Notes: generated from the sequence alone by a model not told the origin. DNA of 64,000 bases from CAYMYN01 sp964394665 (GCA_964394665.1 CAYMYN010000008.1:62001-126000); one strand, 5' to 3'. Shown: positions 8,901 through 17,067, counted from the first letter of the stretch. Numbers and translations: made by a program.

Positions 8901-10318
8901 ACGCCGCTCGTGTAGGCGCTGACCACGCGCCCCTCGAGGTAGGCGCGCAGGTCCTCGGCCATGTCCATCATGCTCGCGTAGCGCTCGAGCGGATCGCGGG
9001 CCATGGCCTTCTCGGCGATCGCCACCAGCTCCGCCGGCAGGGTCGGGTCGAGCTTGCGCAGCGGCCAGGGCGGGCCGGCGCGCACGGCCTCGAGGATGGC
9101 GGTGGCGCGCACCGTCTCCCCCAGGGGCTCGTAGGGCATGTGCCCGGCGAGCAGGTGGTAGAGCAACGACCCGACCGAGTAGATGTCGCTGCGCGGGCCG
9201 ACCTCGTCGAGCCGACCCTGGGCCTGCTCGGGGGCCATGTAGGCCGGCGTGCCGACGATGTCGCCATCGAGCGTGCGCAGCGGCGAGTCCGCGCCGTGGG
9301 TGCTGTCGCTGCGCAGCGTGACGACCGGATCGAGGCTCGGCCGTTCCGCGCGCCGCCCGTCCTCCCCAGCGCGCTCTGCGTCGTGCTGCCCGTGGGCGCG
9401 CGGCTCCACCGCCAGGCGCAGGTCGTGCGGGTCGCGCCGTCCCAGCACCTTGGCCAGGCCCCAGTCCATCACGTAGGTCTCGCCGAAGCGCCCGACCATC
9501 ACGTTGGCCGGCTTCAGGTCGCGGTGCACGACGTTCTTCGAGTGCGCGTAGGCCATCGCCTCGCACACCTTGAGCAACGCGCCGAGCACGCGCGTGCGGG
9601 TCCAACCCTCGCGCCCGGCGCGGGCCAGCTCGATCACCTCGCGCAGGTCGCGGCCGTCGACCAGGCGCATGGTGAAGAAGATGCGTCCGGCCTCGTCGCG
9701 CCCGACCTCGTGCACCGGCACGATGCCCGGGTGGTCGAGTTGGCTCGTGATCTGGGCCTCCTCGAGGAACCGCGCCAGGCGCCGCGGCGCGCCGCTGTCG
9801 TCCGCGGCGCTCGCCCGCGCGCGCTCGAGCACGACCTTCATCGCCAGCCGCCGGCGCAGGTCCTCGTCCCAGACCTCCAGGATCACGCCCATCCCGCCCC
9901 GGGCGACCTCCCGTCGGGTGCGGTAGCGCCGGGTGCTGGGGGCCCGGGCGGCGAGCCAGGCGGCGACCGCGTCCGGCCCCCCCGCGAGGGCCCCGCCCAC
10001 CGAGGGGCCCTCGGAGCCCGGGCTGCCCCCGTCCCGCGTGTCGAGCTCGTAGCGCGCGCGCAGGGTGGCCGAGAAACCCGGCGGCGGCGAGAGGCGCTCG
10101 AGCAGGGCGTGCACGCGCACCCACTCGGCCTCGAGCTGCGCGAGCTCGCCCGCCAACCCGGGGTGGGCGGCGCACAGCGCGGCGAAGTCCTGCGGCGCGC
10201 CGGCCTCGATGCCCGAGAGGTGCGCGGCGAAGACCTCGAGCGCCTCGCGCGAGGGTTCGGCGGGCCGCCGGCCCTCGCCCCACTCCCCCTGCTCCGCCCT
10301 GACTCCCGAGGGATCCAT
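5993..10318 (-). CDS. Membrane Ser/Thr protein kinase with WD40 repeats
   Basis: A 1441-residue PknB-type kinase. Residues about 1-100 form an acidic helical lead. The kinase domain runs from about 135 to 460: the glycine loop is VARGGMGVILEV, the catalytic lysine is in AMKVV (about 161), and HRDLKPAN lies at about 265-272. DWG replaces DFG at about 285, and GTPAYMAPE follows at about 356-364. A membrane helix lies at about 486-507, then a coiled coil to about 590. About 13 WD40-like repeats follow (endings such as VRVWD), enough for two propellers, with a TPR-like tail. The kinase should be cytoplasmic and the propellers extracytoplasmic. Kinase-WD40 fusions of this form are typical of Planctomycetota. 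It is coupled to the MnmC-like gene. Confidence 0.93.
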   Translation of the reverse strand: MDPSGVRAEQGEWGEGRRPAEPSREALEVFAAHLSGIEAGAPQDFAALCAAHPGLAGELAQLEAEWVRVHALLERLSPPPGFSATLRARYELDTRDGGSPGSEGPSVGGALAGGPDAVAAWLAARAPSTRRYRTRREVARGGMGVILEVWDEDLRRRLAMKVVLERARASAADDSGAPRRLARFLEEAQITSQLDHPGIVPVHEVGRDEAGRIFFTMRLVDGRDLREVIELARAGREGWTRTRVLGALLKVCEAMAYAHSKNVVHRDLKPANVMVGRFGETYVMDWGLAKVLGRRDPHDLRLAVEPRAHGQHDAERAGEDGRRAERPSLDPVVTLRSDSTHGADSPLRTLDGDIVGTPAYMAPEQAQGRLDEVGPRSDIYSVGSLLYHLLAGHMPYEPLGETVRATAILEAVRAGPPWPLRKLDPTLPAELVAIAEKAMARDPLERYASMMDMAEDLRAYLEGRVVSAYTSGVLYEARKWVERNQGVAAALFALVLLAVGSGVFFVWQQAQNLEQLGREQAATSLALERAIDAEDELRSKVEELESTQRQLLSARDRADEKAREALEQQRHAFEQRDVAARNASRAERQTYRANLIAAESSLRLEELPRASAALDACEPALRGWEWRHLALQTDESVQSWARLFSGAASVCLGADGRLVVSAGHDRVHALVHELSTGRTVRLPGGILPAFLGPAPRQVAALSPNGLSAATSLGREVQLWNALEGRPLLRLVGHEGPVTSVAWSADGRRLLTTSEDGSVRVWEPLTGRAVAVLTGGEGPLRAAAIDADGRTVVAGGDDRLVRVWDLEGDGNAPRLVHALGGHSRPITDLVWSPTERSFCASASEDGTLIVWNVEEGGKHTMLRGHVGAVHACAFTIDGRRVISGGADGTLRLWATETGEGLRVLRGHGQPVVAVLGLADGRVASASLDGSVRQWDLDWRPEGLELEAWGSVAALGHDPARGWVLAWPQRGGSRGWVAETGELLFVHARTEAGPARSATAVAYSPDGRFVAEGSLRGPVSLLRTAGGELARSIEAEHGGASALAFSGDGRWLAWIAGDEGVYVLDLEDPASVPRRPAEGPRRTRVLALSHDGTLLAAASADEAVRVFDLVEGRTVALFSRAHPRRVTAMAFDPRGERLLTASQDGTIAVRRIQERDVALRLVGHDSEVLSVAFDPQGQRIASGARDGGVRVWDPLWGDVLLALGGHAGAVTAVAFSADGQRLLSGDDRGAVRIWESSPAAPRYAQLERSRRVQREAGVLVDSLYERLNWSALVVSALEANRTLESEMRAASLRLARIRAADPLFLAGKAYEVLLQPASAPKDLSAAVAAARAAHDIRPDLPVTSGVLGAALVRAGELDAGLGLLELAIRERRTRNLPPDGRDFGFRALARLERGEPLGVREDLERLRSLAEQLPSTERTAAYVLGRELEGRLEALVGTEGEGS

Positions 10319-10354
10319 GTGCCGTGCCCGCTGCGTGGTCGCGTCGGAACGATC

Positions 10355-10360
10355 AGGGTA
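10355..10360 (-). promoter_or_regulatory. Candidate -10 element (TACCCT) for the WD40 kinase
   Basis: The reverse strand reads TACCCT 37 bases upstream of the kinase ATG, just past the sucCD terminator hairpin. The same TAnnnT pattern appears before several other genes of the window. No clear -35 is visible. Confidence 0.35.
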
Positions 10361-10364
10361 GCAG

Positions 10365-10403
10365 GGCGGCGCGCGGGGCGAAGTCCGCTCCCCGCGCGCC
10401 GCC
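10365..10403 (-). terminator. Strong hairpin downstream of sucCD
   Basis: A perfect 14-bp inverted repeat (arms 10365-10378 and 10390-10403, GGCGGCGCGCGGGG and its complement) with an 11-base loop. It lies 38 bases beyond the sucD stop and before the kinase promoter. There is no following T tract, so it is either a GC-only terminator or a 3'-end stabilising structure. Confidence 0.6.
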
Positions 10404-10441
10404 GGATCCCCGCATCCCCGGGGTGAGGACGCCCGAGCGGG

Positions 10442-11338
10442 TCAGGTGCGGGCGGCGAGCAACCCGCTCTCGCGCAGGCGCCGCTCCATCAGCTCGCCCA
10501 TCTGCGCGGGGCTCGGGCTGACGGCCACGCCGGCCCGTTCCAGGGCCGCGACCTTCTCGGCGGCGGTGCCCTTGCCGCCGGAGATGATCGCTCCGGCGTG
10601 GCCCATGCGCTTGCCGGGGGGCGCGGTGCGGCCGGCGATGAAGCCCACGACGGGCTTGGTCATCTCGGCGGCGATGAACTCGGCGGCCTCTTCCTCGGCC
10701 GAGCCACCGATCTCGCCGATCAGGATCACCGCGTCGGTGTCCTCGTCGGCCTGGAAGGCGCGCAGGCAGTCGACGAAGTTCGTCCCGTTGACCGGGTCGC
10801 CGCCGATGCCCACGCAGCTCGACTGGCCGATGCCGCGCTCGCTGAGCTGCCAGACGGCCTCGTAGGTCAACGTGCCCGAGCGCGAGACGACGCCCACGCG
10901 GCCGGGCTTGTGGATGTAGCCCGGCATGATGCCGATCTTGCACTGTCCGGGCGTGATCACGCCGGGGCAGTTGGGACCGACGAGGCGCGAGCGCGAGCCG
11001 CGCAGGGCCTCGACGACGCGCACCATGTCCAGCACCGGGATGCCCTCGGTGATGGTCACGATGAGCTCCATCTCGGCCTCGATGGCCTCCAGCATGGCCT
11101 CGGCCGCGGAGGGCGGCGGGACGTAGATCACGGTCGCGTTGGCGCCCGTGGCCCGGCGCGCCTCGGCCACCGACCCGAAGACCGGCAGGCCCAGGTGCTG
11201 CTCGCCGGCCTTCTTGGGGTTCACGCCGCCGACCATCTTGGTGCCGTAGGCGATGGCCTGCTCGCTGTGGAAGGTGCCGGTCTTGCCGGTGAAGCCCTGG
11301 CACAGGACCCGGGTGTCGGAGTCGACGAAGATGCTCAT
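10442..11338 (-). CDS. sucD: Succinyl-CoA synthetase alpha subunit
   Basis: With SucC, interconverts succinyl-CoA and succinate with substrate-level nucleotide phosphorylation in the TCA cycle. The N-terminal CoA-binding fold shows GFTGKTGTFHSEQA and later GGVNPKKAG. The C-terminal ligase domain has GHAGAII, whose histidine is phosphorylated during catalysis, and a GGKGTAAEK segment after it. The 298 residues are the normal length. The ATG at 11338 has GGAG about 8 bases upstream, 23 bases after sucC. The long open frame extending further upstream is an antisense-type artefact overlapping sucC. Confidence 0.97.
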   Translation of the reverse strand: MSIFVDSDTRVLCQGFTGKTGTFHSEQAIAYGTKMVGGVNPKKAGEQHLGLPVFGSVAEARRATGANATVIYVPPPSAAEAMLEAIEAEMELIVTITEGIPVLDMVRVVEALRGSRSRLVGPNCPGVITPGQCKIGIMPGYIHKPGRVGVVSRSGTLTYEAVWQLSERGIGQSSCVGIGGDPVNGTNFVDCLRAFQADEDTDAVILIGEIGGSAEEEAAEFIAAEMTKPVVGFIAGRTAPPGKRMGHAGAIISGGKGTAAEKVAALERAGVAVSPSPAQMGELMERRLRESGLLAART

Positions 11339-11361
11339 GGGGGTGCTCCGCGGAGGTTCGA

Positions 11362-12528
11362 TCAGGCCTGCTTCACGGCCGCGCAGATCTTGCGCGCGGC
11401 GTCGTCGAGGTCGGTGGCGGTCACGATCGGCAGGCCCGAGGCCTCGAGCATGGACCGGCCCTTCTCGACGTTGGTGCCCTCCAGGCGCACGACCAGGGGC
11501 ACGTTCAACTTCACCTGCTGGACGGCCTGCATCACGCCCGTCGCGATCACGTCGCAGCGCATGATGCCGCCGAAGATGTTGACCAGCACGCCCTTCACGT
11601 TGGGGTCGGAGAGCAGGATCTTGAAAGCCGCCGTGACGTTCTCGGCGCTGGCGCCGCCGCCCACGTCGAGGAAGTTGGCCGGCATCCCGCCGTTGAGCTG
11701 GATCACGTCCATGGTGGCCATGGCCAGGCCCGCGCCGTTGACCATGCAGCCGATGTTGCCGTCGAGCGCGATGTAGGAGAGGCCGTACTTGCTGGCCTCG
11801 ATCTCCTTGTCGTCCTCCTCGTGGAGGTCGCGCAGGGGGGCCAGCTCGGGGTGTCGGAAGAGCGCGTTGTCGTCGAAGGTGATCTTCGCGTCGAGGGCCA
11901 ACACGCGCCCGTCGGCGGTCAGGACCAGGGGGTTGATCTCGGCCAGGGAGCAGTCGAGTTCGCAGAAACAACGCGCCAGGCCCTGCAGGAACTTCAGCGC
12001 CTCGGGCATCGAAGCCGCCGGGATGCCGATGCCCCGCGCCAGGCGCTCGGCGTCGGCGGCCGACAGGCCGTCCGCGGGCGAGAAGCCGGCCTTGAGGATC
12101 TTCTCGGGGGTCTTGGCCGCAACCTCCTCGATCTCCATGCCGCCCTCGGAGGAGGCCATCATCACCGGGCGCTGCTCGCCGCGGTCGACCACCAGGCCGA
12201 TGTAGAACTCCTTGGCGATCTGCGAGCCCTCCTCGATCCACAGGCGCCGCACGAGTTGCCCGGCGGGGCCGGTCTGGTGCGTGACGAGGGTCTTGCCCAG
12301 GATCTCCGCCGCGGCCGCCCGCGCCTCGTCCGCGCTGCGCACGAGCTTCACCCCGCCGGCCTTGCCGCGCCCGCCGGCGTGGATCTGGGCCTTGACCACC
12401 GCCAGCGGCCGGCCGAGGGTGCGGAAGGCGTCGGCCGCCTGGTCGGCGGAGGTGAGCTCCTTGCCCCGCGGGACGGCGAGGCCGAAGCGCTCGAGGAGTT
12501 GTTTGGCCTGGAACTCGTGGATCTTCAT
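11362..12528 (-). CDS. sucC: Succinyl-CoA synthetase beta subunit (ADP-forming type)
   Basis: ATP-grasp subunit of succinyl-CoA synthetase, 388 residues as expected. It starts MKIHEFQAKQLLERFG, the family-typical opening, and contains VKAQIHAGGRGKAGG (nucleotide-binding lysine and glycine loop), ELDCSLAEINPLV (Mg-binding region) and GGIMRCDVIA near the C terminus. It is first in a two-gene operon with sucD. TAGACT on the same strand lies 66 bases upstream. Other TCA enzymes of the window, fumC and mdh, lie 13 kb away on the same strand. Confidence 0.97.
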   Translation of the reverse strand: MKIHEFQAKQLLERFGLAVPRGKELTSADQAADAFRTLGRPLAVVKAQIHAGGRGKAGGVKLVRSADEARAAAAEILGKTLVTHQTGPAGQLVRRLWIEEGSQIAKEFYIGLVVDRGEQRPVMMASSEGGMEIEEVAAKTPEKILKAGFSPADGLSAADAERLARGIGIPAASMPEALKFLQGLARCFCELDCSLAEINPLVLTADGRVLALDAKITFDDNALFRHPELAPLRDLHEEDDKEIEASKYGLSYIALDGNIGCMVNGAGLAMATMDVIQLNGGMPANFLDVGGGASAENVTAAFKILLSDPNVKGVLVNIFGGIMRCDVIATGVMQAVQQVKLNVPLVVRLEGTNVEKGRSMLEASGLPIVTATDLDDAARKICAAVKQA

Positions 12529-12593
12529 GGCGCGGGTTGCACGGGACCGGGGCCGGTCGCGATCGAGGGCGGCGGCCGGATTTCGAGGCGGAG

Positions 12594-12636
12594 AGTCTAC
12601 TCGCCCCCGCCGCGGGCGGCCACCGCGCCCTACACT
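12594..12636. promoter_or_regulatory. Divergent promoter region between sucCD and dcd
   Basis: Two back-to-back candidate -10 hexamers occur: TAGACT on the minus strand at 12594-12599 (toward sucC) and TACACT on the plus strand at 12631-12636 (24 bases before the dcd ATG). No -35 resembling TTGACA could be matched at the right distance. The region between the dcd -10 and its ATG is pyrimidine-rich with no ribosome site. Confidence 0.4.
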
Positions 12637-12659
12637 CCCCGCCCCCGCGCCCCGGCCCC

Positions 12660-13865
12660 ATGTTCCCCACCGAAGTGCCCCCCACCGGCGTCCCCACCGA
12701 CCGGCTGCTGGTCGACCGCGACCTCGCGGCCGTCCTCGGCGCCTGGATCCGCGTCGAACCCGGGGCCGCGCCCCCCGAGCCCCGCGCGCTCCAACCCGCC
12801 AGCCTGGACCTGCGCCTGGGCGCCCGCGCCTGGCGCGTGCGGGCCGGGTTCCTGCCCGACGCGCGCCGCTTCGAGGAACGCCTGGCGGAGCTCGGCGCCG
12901 AGCCCCTCGAGCTGGGCCCCGGGGGCCTCGTGCTCGAGCGCGGGGCGGTGTACCTGGTGGAGCTCGAGGAACGCCTCGACCTGCCGCCGACCGTGCGCGC
13001 GCGCTTCAACCCGCGCAGCTCCGCGGGCCGCTGCGACCTGTTCACGCGCGTGCTGTGCGCGGGTCACCCGCGCTTCGACGAGGCGCCGGCCGGGTACCGG
13101 GGCAAGCTGCTGCTCGAGGTCGCGCCGCTCTCCTTCCGCGTGCGCCTCGCGCGCGGCGACCGCCTGTGCCAGGTGCGCCTGTTCCAGGGCCGCCCGGCCC
13201 TCGACGCGGACGCGCTGCGCGCCGAGCACTCGCGCCGACCCCTGTGTCACGCGGCGGGCGCGCCCGTCCCCCTGGAGGCCCTGCGGATCGACGAGGAGGG
13301 CGGCCTCCTGCTCTCGGTCGGCCTCGCCGGCCGCGACCCCGCCGGGTGGCGCTCGCGCCACACGGACGCCGTGCTGGAGTTCGCGCGCGAGGGCGCGCAC
13401 GACGCCCACGAGTTCTTCGAGCCCGTGCGCGCACCCGGCGGCCGCTGCATCCTCGAGCCGGGCCCCTTCTACCTCTTCGCGAGCCGCGAGCGGGTCGCCG
13501 TCCCGCCCGACCTGGCGGCCGAGATGACGCCCGTCGACGTCGGCATCGGCGAGCTGCGCAACAATTACGCGGGCTTCTTCGACAGCGGCTTCGGTTGGCG
13601 CGAGGACGACGCCGGCCGCCCCCTGCCCGGCGGCACGCCGGCGGTGCTCGAGGTGCGCGCCCGCGACGTGCCCTTCCTGATCGAGGACGGGCAGGTGTTC
13701 TTCCGCCTGCGGTTCTTCCGCACCCACGGCCGACCCGAGCGCCTGTACGGCGCCGGCCGCGCGGGGGCGAGCTACCAGGAGCAGGACCTCACCCTGGCGC
13801 GCGCCTTCCGCGCCCCGCGCGGAACCCCCGGCGGCGCGATGGCCACCGGCGTGCCCGAACCCTAG
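12660..13865 (+). CDS. dcd: 2'-deoxycytidine 5'-triphosphate deaminase (long, duplicated form)
   Basis: Deaminates dCTP to dUTP for thymidylate synthesis. The protein of about 400 residues carries two dUTPase-like beta folds. The first half contains ARFNPRSSAGRCDLFTRV; this is the trimer-forming motif with the arginine and serines seen in Dcd. The second half repeats the pattern with LAAEMTPVDVGIGELRNNYAGFFDSGFG. This double-length form (Pfam DCD family) is known in several bacterial phyla. I chose ATG 12660, just before the conserved VPTDRLLVDRDL; the frame is open 41 codons further but that part is low-complexity. It heads a plus-strand run with the rhomboid and malQ genes. Confidence 0.85.
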   Translation: MFPTEVPPTGVPTDRLLVDRDLAAVLGAWIRVEPGAAPPEPRALQPASLDLRLGARAWRVRAGFLPDARRFEERLAELGAEPLELGPGGLVLERGAVYLVELEERLDLPPTVRARFNPRSSAGRCDLFTRVLCAGHPRFDEAPAGYRGKLLLEVAPLSFRVRLARGDRLCQVRLFQGRPALDADALRAEHSRRPLCHAAGAPVPLEALRIDEEGGLLLSVGLAGRDPAGWRSRHTDAVLEFAREGAHDAHEFFEPVRAPGGRCILEPGPFYLFASRERVAVPPDLAAEMTPVDVGIGELRNNYAGFFDSGFGWREDDAGRPLPGGTPAVLEVRARDVPFLIEDGQVFFRLRFFRTHGRPERLYGAGRAGASYQEQDLTLARAFRAPRGTPGGAMATGVPEP

Positions 13866-13876
13866 ACAGGCCCCCC

Positions 13877-14764
13877 GTGGAAGCGCCCTCCCCCGGCTGG
13901 TTGGAGCTACGTCGCGTCGGCCGCCGGCGCGCGGGCGAGCTGTCGTTGTTGCTCCAGTCGCTGAACCTGCCCCACCGGCTGCGCGAGGCGCCCGGCCACG
14001 TGGCCCTCGACGTGCCCGCGCCGCTGTTCGAGCGCGCCGAGTTCGAGCTCGAGCGCTACGAGCAGGAGAACCAGGGCTGGCCGCCGCGCGTGGAGCGCTT
14101 TCGCCCCGTGCCGACCTCGTTCCTGGGCCCGGCCGTGTACGCGCTCGTGTTGGGCGCGATGCACGCGCTGGCGCACGCGACCGCCCACGGGTCGCGCCTG
14201 CTGCAGCGCGGCCGCGTCGACAGCGAGCGCATCCAGGACGGCGAGCTCTGGCGCACCTTCACGGCCCTGACCCTGCACGCCGACCTCCCGCACCTGGCGG
14301 GCAACCTGTTCCTCGGCGCGGCCCTCGGGCACCTGTGCGCCCAGGTGGTGGGCGGCGGCGTGGCCTGGCTCGGCATCCTCGGGGCGGGGGCGCTGGGGAA
14401 CCTCGTCAACGTCTGGCTGCACGCCGGCCCCCACCGCTCCCTGGGCGCCTCGACGGCGGTGTTCGGCGCCTTGGGTCTGCTCGCCTCCCTGCAATGGCGC
14501 GCGTGGGGCACGCGACGCGGCGGCTGGGTGCTGCGCCTGGCGCCCTTCCTCGCGGCCGGCGCGTTGCTCGGTTTCCTGGGCACGGGCGGCGAGAAGACCG
14601 ACGTGGGCGCCCACGTGACGGGGCTGTTGGCGGGAGTCTCCCTGGGTCTCACCTTCCGCGGCCGGACCCAGGGCGCGCCCGGTGCGCGCGTGCAGCGGGC
14701 CGCGGGGATCCTGGCCCTCGTGCTCCTGGGTTGCGCCTGGTTCCTGGCCCTGGGGGCGCGGTGA
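13877..14764 (+). CDS. Rhomboid family intramembrane serine protease
   Basis: A 295-residue membrane protein. Residues about 1-65 form a small soluble domain (LSLLLQSLNLPHRL...) reminiscent of the cytoplasmic NRho domain of GlpG. The membrane part has HLAGNLFLGAALG (the HxxxN helix), LGASTAVFGALG (catalytic serine in GxSx) and DVGAHVTGLLAG (catalytic histidine). All three family hallmarks are therefore present. It starts at GTG 13877, 11 bases after the dcd stop, with only a weak AGG as ribosome site. Its stop overlaps the malQ start as GTGA. The substrate is unknown. Confidence 0.85.
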   Translation: MEAPSPGWLELRRVGRRRAGELSLLLQSLNLPHRLREAPGHVALDVPAPLFERAEFELERYEQENQGWPPRVERFRPVPTSFLGPAVYALVLGAMHALAHATAHGSRLLQRGRVDSERIQDGELWRTFTALTLHADLPHLAGNLFLGAALGHLCAQVVGGGVAWLGILGAGALGNLVNVWLHAGPHRSLGASTAVFGALGLLASLQWRAWGTRRGGWVLRLAPFLAAGALLGFLGTGGEKTDVGAHVTGLLAGVSLGLTFRGRTQGAPGARVQRAAGILALVLLGCAWFLALGAR

Positions 14765-16176
14765 GCGCGCGGACGCAGCACGCCCTGTTCGGGGAGCGGG
14801 CCAGCGGCCTCCTGCTCCCGCTCGCCTCCCTGCCTGGACCCCACGGCGTCGGCGACCTGGGCGCGGCGCGCGCCTTCGTCGACTGGCTGGCCGAGGCCGG
14901 CCAGCGTTGGTGGCAGATGCTGCCGGTGGGATCCCTGGGCGGCGGCAGCTCGCCCTACAGCGCGACCTCCTCCTTCGCCGGAGAGGAGCTCCTGCTCTCG
15001 CTCCAGGGCCTGGTCGACGAGGGTTGGCTCGCGCCGGCGGAGCTCGCCGCCCCCGGCGAGTTCGGCACCGGCCCGATCGACTACGCCGCCGCGCGGGCCT
15101 TCAAGTTGCCGCTCCTGCGGCTGGCCCAGGCGCGTTTCGTCGAACAGGGCGGGCCCGAGCGGGCGGACTTCGCCGAGTTCCGCGCGCGCAGCGCGCCCTG
15201 GCTCGAGGACTTCGCGCGCTTCGCCGGGCCCGACGCGGAGCTGGCCCGATTCTGCCAGTTCGCCTTCGAGCGCCAGTGGCGCGCCCTGCGAGCCCACGCC
15301 GCCGCCCGCGGCGTGCGGCTGCTCGGCGACCTGCCACTCTTCGTCGAGCTCGCCTCGAGCGACGTGCGCGCGCAGCCCGCGCTCTTTCGCCTCGACCGCC
15401 AGGGCCGACCGCGGGTCGTCTCCGGCGTGCCCCCGGACGCCTTCTCCGAGCACGGCCAGCTCTGGGGCCATCCCCACTACCGTTGGACCCAGCACCGGCG
15501 CACCGGGTTCGAGTGGTGGATCCGGCGCGTGCGGGCCCAGCTCGAACGCTTCGACCTGGTGCGCATCGACCACTTCATCGGGCTCGTGCGCGCCTGGGAG
15601 GTGCGCTACGGCCGCGAACACGCCCGCGAGGGTCGCTACCGCGCGCAGCCCGGGCGCGATCTCCTGGCCGCCCTCGAGCGCGGCCTCGGCGGCGCCCTGC
15701 CCCTGGTCGCCGAGGACCTGGGCCTGGTGACCCGCGACGTGCGCGCGCTGGCCGCCGACTTCGCCCTGCCCACGATGCGCGTGTTGCAGTTCGCCTTCGA
15801 CGAGGGCGGGAGCGAGCACCAACCCCACCGCCACCCCGAGCTGTGCCTGGCCTACACCGGCACCCACGACAACGACACCTCCGCGGGCTGGCTCGCCGGC
15901 GCCTCGCCCGAGGCCCGCGCGCGGGCCCTGGTCTACGTCGGCGGCGCTCCGGAGCACTTCCCCTGGAGCCTCGTGCGCGCGGCCTGGACCTCGCCGGCGC
16001 GCATCGCGATCGCGCCCGTGCAGGACGTGCTCGGCTTGGGCTCCGAGGCCCGCACCAACACGCCCGGCACGGTGCACGGCAACTGGACCTGGCGCCTGGC
16101 GCCAGGGGCGCTCGACGGCCACCTCGCCTGGCGCCTGCGCGAGCTCACCTGGGCCGCCGATCGCCTGCGCCTGTGA
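14761..16176 (+). CDS. malQ: 4-alpha-glucanotransferase (amylomaltase, GH77)
   Basis: Transfers alpha-1,4-glucan segments between maltooligosaccharides in glycogen and maltodextrin metabolism. GH77 hallmarks are present: WWQMLPVG near the N terminus, GSSPYSATSSFAG, LLGDLPLFVELASSDV, and the nucleophile aspartate in LVRIDHF. The acid/base glutamate is in LVAEDLG, and the transition-state aspartate is in YTGTHDNDT. The length of 471 residues is close to the short bacterial form. The GTG start at 14761 overlaps the rhomboid stop. No other glycogen gene is in the window. Confidence 0.95.
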   Translation: MSARTQHALFGERASGLLLPLASLPGPHGVGDLGAARAFVDWLAEAGQRWWQMLPVGSLGGGSSPYSATSSFAGEELLLSLQGLVDEGWLAPAELAAPGEFGTGPIDYAAARAFKLPLLRLAQARFVEQGGPERADFAEFRARSAPWLEDFARFAGPDAELARFCQFAFERQWRALRAHAAARGVRLLGDLPLFVELASSDVRAQPALFRLDRQGRPRVVSGVPPDAFSEHGQLWGHPHYRWTQHRRTGFEWWIRRVRAQLERFDLVRIDHFIGLVRAWEVRYGREHAREGRYRAQPGRDLLAALERGLGGALPLVAEDLGLVTRDVRALAADFALPTMRVLQFAFDEGGSEHQPHRHPELCLAYTGTHDNDTSAGWLAGASPEARARALVYVGGAPEHFPWSLVRAAWTSPARIAIAPVQDVLGLGSEARTNTPGTVHGNWTWRLAPGALDGHLAWRLRELTWAADRLRL

Positions 16177-16188
16177 AGCGCGCGGGCG

Positions 16189-17067
16189 CTACTGCAGCTC
16201 GACCCCGTTGGTGAGGTTGAACCCGGTGCCGCAGGGGCTGGGAGGGTCGCGGAACCAGCCCTGGTAGCGCAGGAACTGACCGGGCGGCGGCGCGAGCACC
16301 GAGCCCAGGTCCCACTGCGCCCGACCGGAGGCGTCGGGGATCCGCACGCCCAGGCGCACGACCGCGCCGCCCACGCAGCGCAGCCCGTCTCCGAACACGG
16401 CGCCGTTCCCGCCGTTCACCGCGTTGCCGCCCCGGAAGAGCAGCACCGGTTGGCCCGGGAGCAGGCGGTCGGCCACCATGCGCAGGCTCGCCGGAGCGGG
16501 ACCCAGCTCGCCCGCGGGCCGCAGGCGACCGCCGAAGCCGCTGGAGTTGCGGCAGCCCTCGTGCGGGCCGGCCGAGTTCGCGCACGGGCAAGGCGTGCCC
16601 GTGCCGTCGCCAAAGCAGTAGCCGCGACCCAGGACCTCGAGCTGTCCACGGATCTCCCCGCCCGGCCAGAGGTTCGTGTGGATGTTGGCGTAGACCAGGC
16701 CGTTGAGCAGGTGCCCGATCTGCGTCGCGTTCACCGGCCACGTGCCGAGCTTCGGGGACCCGGCCGGCAGGTTGAAGAGCACCCCGGCGCTGGCCCCGGC
16801 GGGTGCGGGGCCGTGGAAGTGGGCCGCGTTCTCGGGCGAGGACAGGTTCTGGAACGTGATCTCGAACTCCAGCACGCCCAGCACGTCGTTCAGGATGTAG
16901 AGGCCTTGTCCCGTGGCCGCGGTCGGCACGGGCGGCACCTCCTGATTGCCGTCGATGGCCGAGTAGAGGTAGCGCACGTCGGCGCGGGCCGCGGGCGCGG
17001 GGAAGGCGAGCGCAAGGGTCAGGAACCCCAGGACCGCCAGGGGGAGGGACGGAACGCGCAACTGCAT
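16189..17067 (-). CDS. Exported CHRD-domain protein with Cys-rich segment
   Basis: A 292-residue secreted protein. A signal peptide occupies residues 1-29 (ends PAARADV). A CHRD domain spans about 30-147, including AAHFHGPAPAGASAGVLF and GGEIRGQLE. Next is a Cys-rich stretch at 149-173 (GYCFGDGTGTPCPCANS, cysteines near 151, 160, 162 and 172), then a beta-rich tail of about 110 residues ending with a further Cys pair. I recall the CFGDGTGTPCPC-type segment as common in exported proteins of high-GC planctomycetes. ATG 17067 has GGAGG 6 bases upstream. Its 3' end faces malQ, 12 bases away. Function unknown; probably a surface protein. Confidence 0.8.
   Translation of the reverse strand: MQLRVPSLPLAVLGFLTLALAFPAPAARADVRYLYSAIDGNQEVPPVPTAATGQGLYILNDVLGVLEFEITFQNLSSPENAAHFHGPAPAGASAGVLFNLPAGSPKLGTWPVNATQIGHLLNGLVYANIHTNLWPGGEIRGQLEVLGRGYCFGDGTGTPCPCANSAGPHEGCRNSSGFGGRLRPAGELGPAPASLRMVADRLLPGQPVLLFRGGNAVNGGNGAVFGDGLRCVGGAVVRLGVRIPDASGRAQWDLGSVLAPPPGQFLRYQGWFRDPPSPCGTGFNLTNGVELQ

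Noticed and set aside
6089..10426. A 1445-codon open frame on the plus strand opposite the WD40 kinase, and a 925-codon one opposite the ResB gene (542-3319)
   Set aside because: Very high GC at third positions leaves antisense frames open. The minus-strand products have clear domains, while these translations are low-complexity with no family motif.
12537..12659. A longer dcd start at 12537
   Set aside because: The extra 41 residues are low-complexity and lie over the candidate dcd and sucC promoters; the ATG at 12660 sits at the family start.
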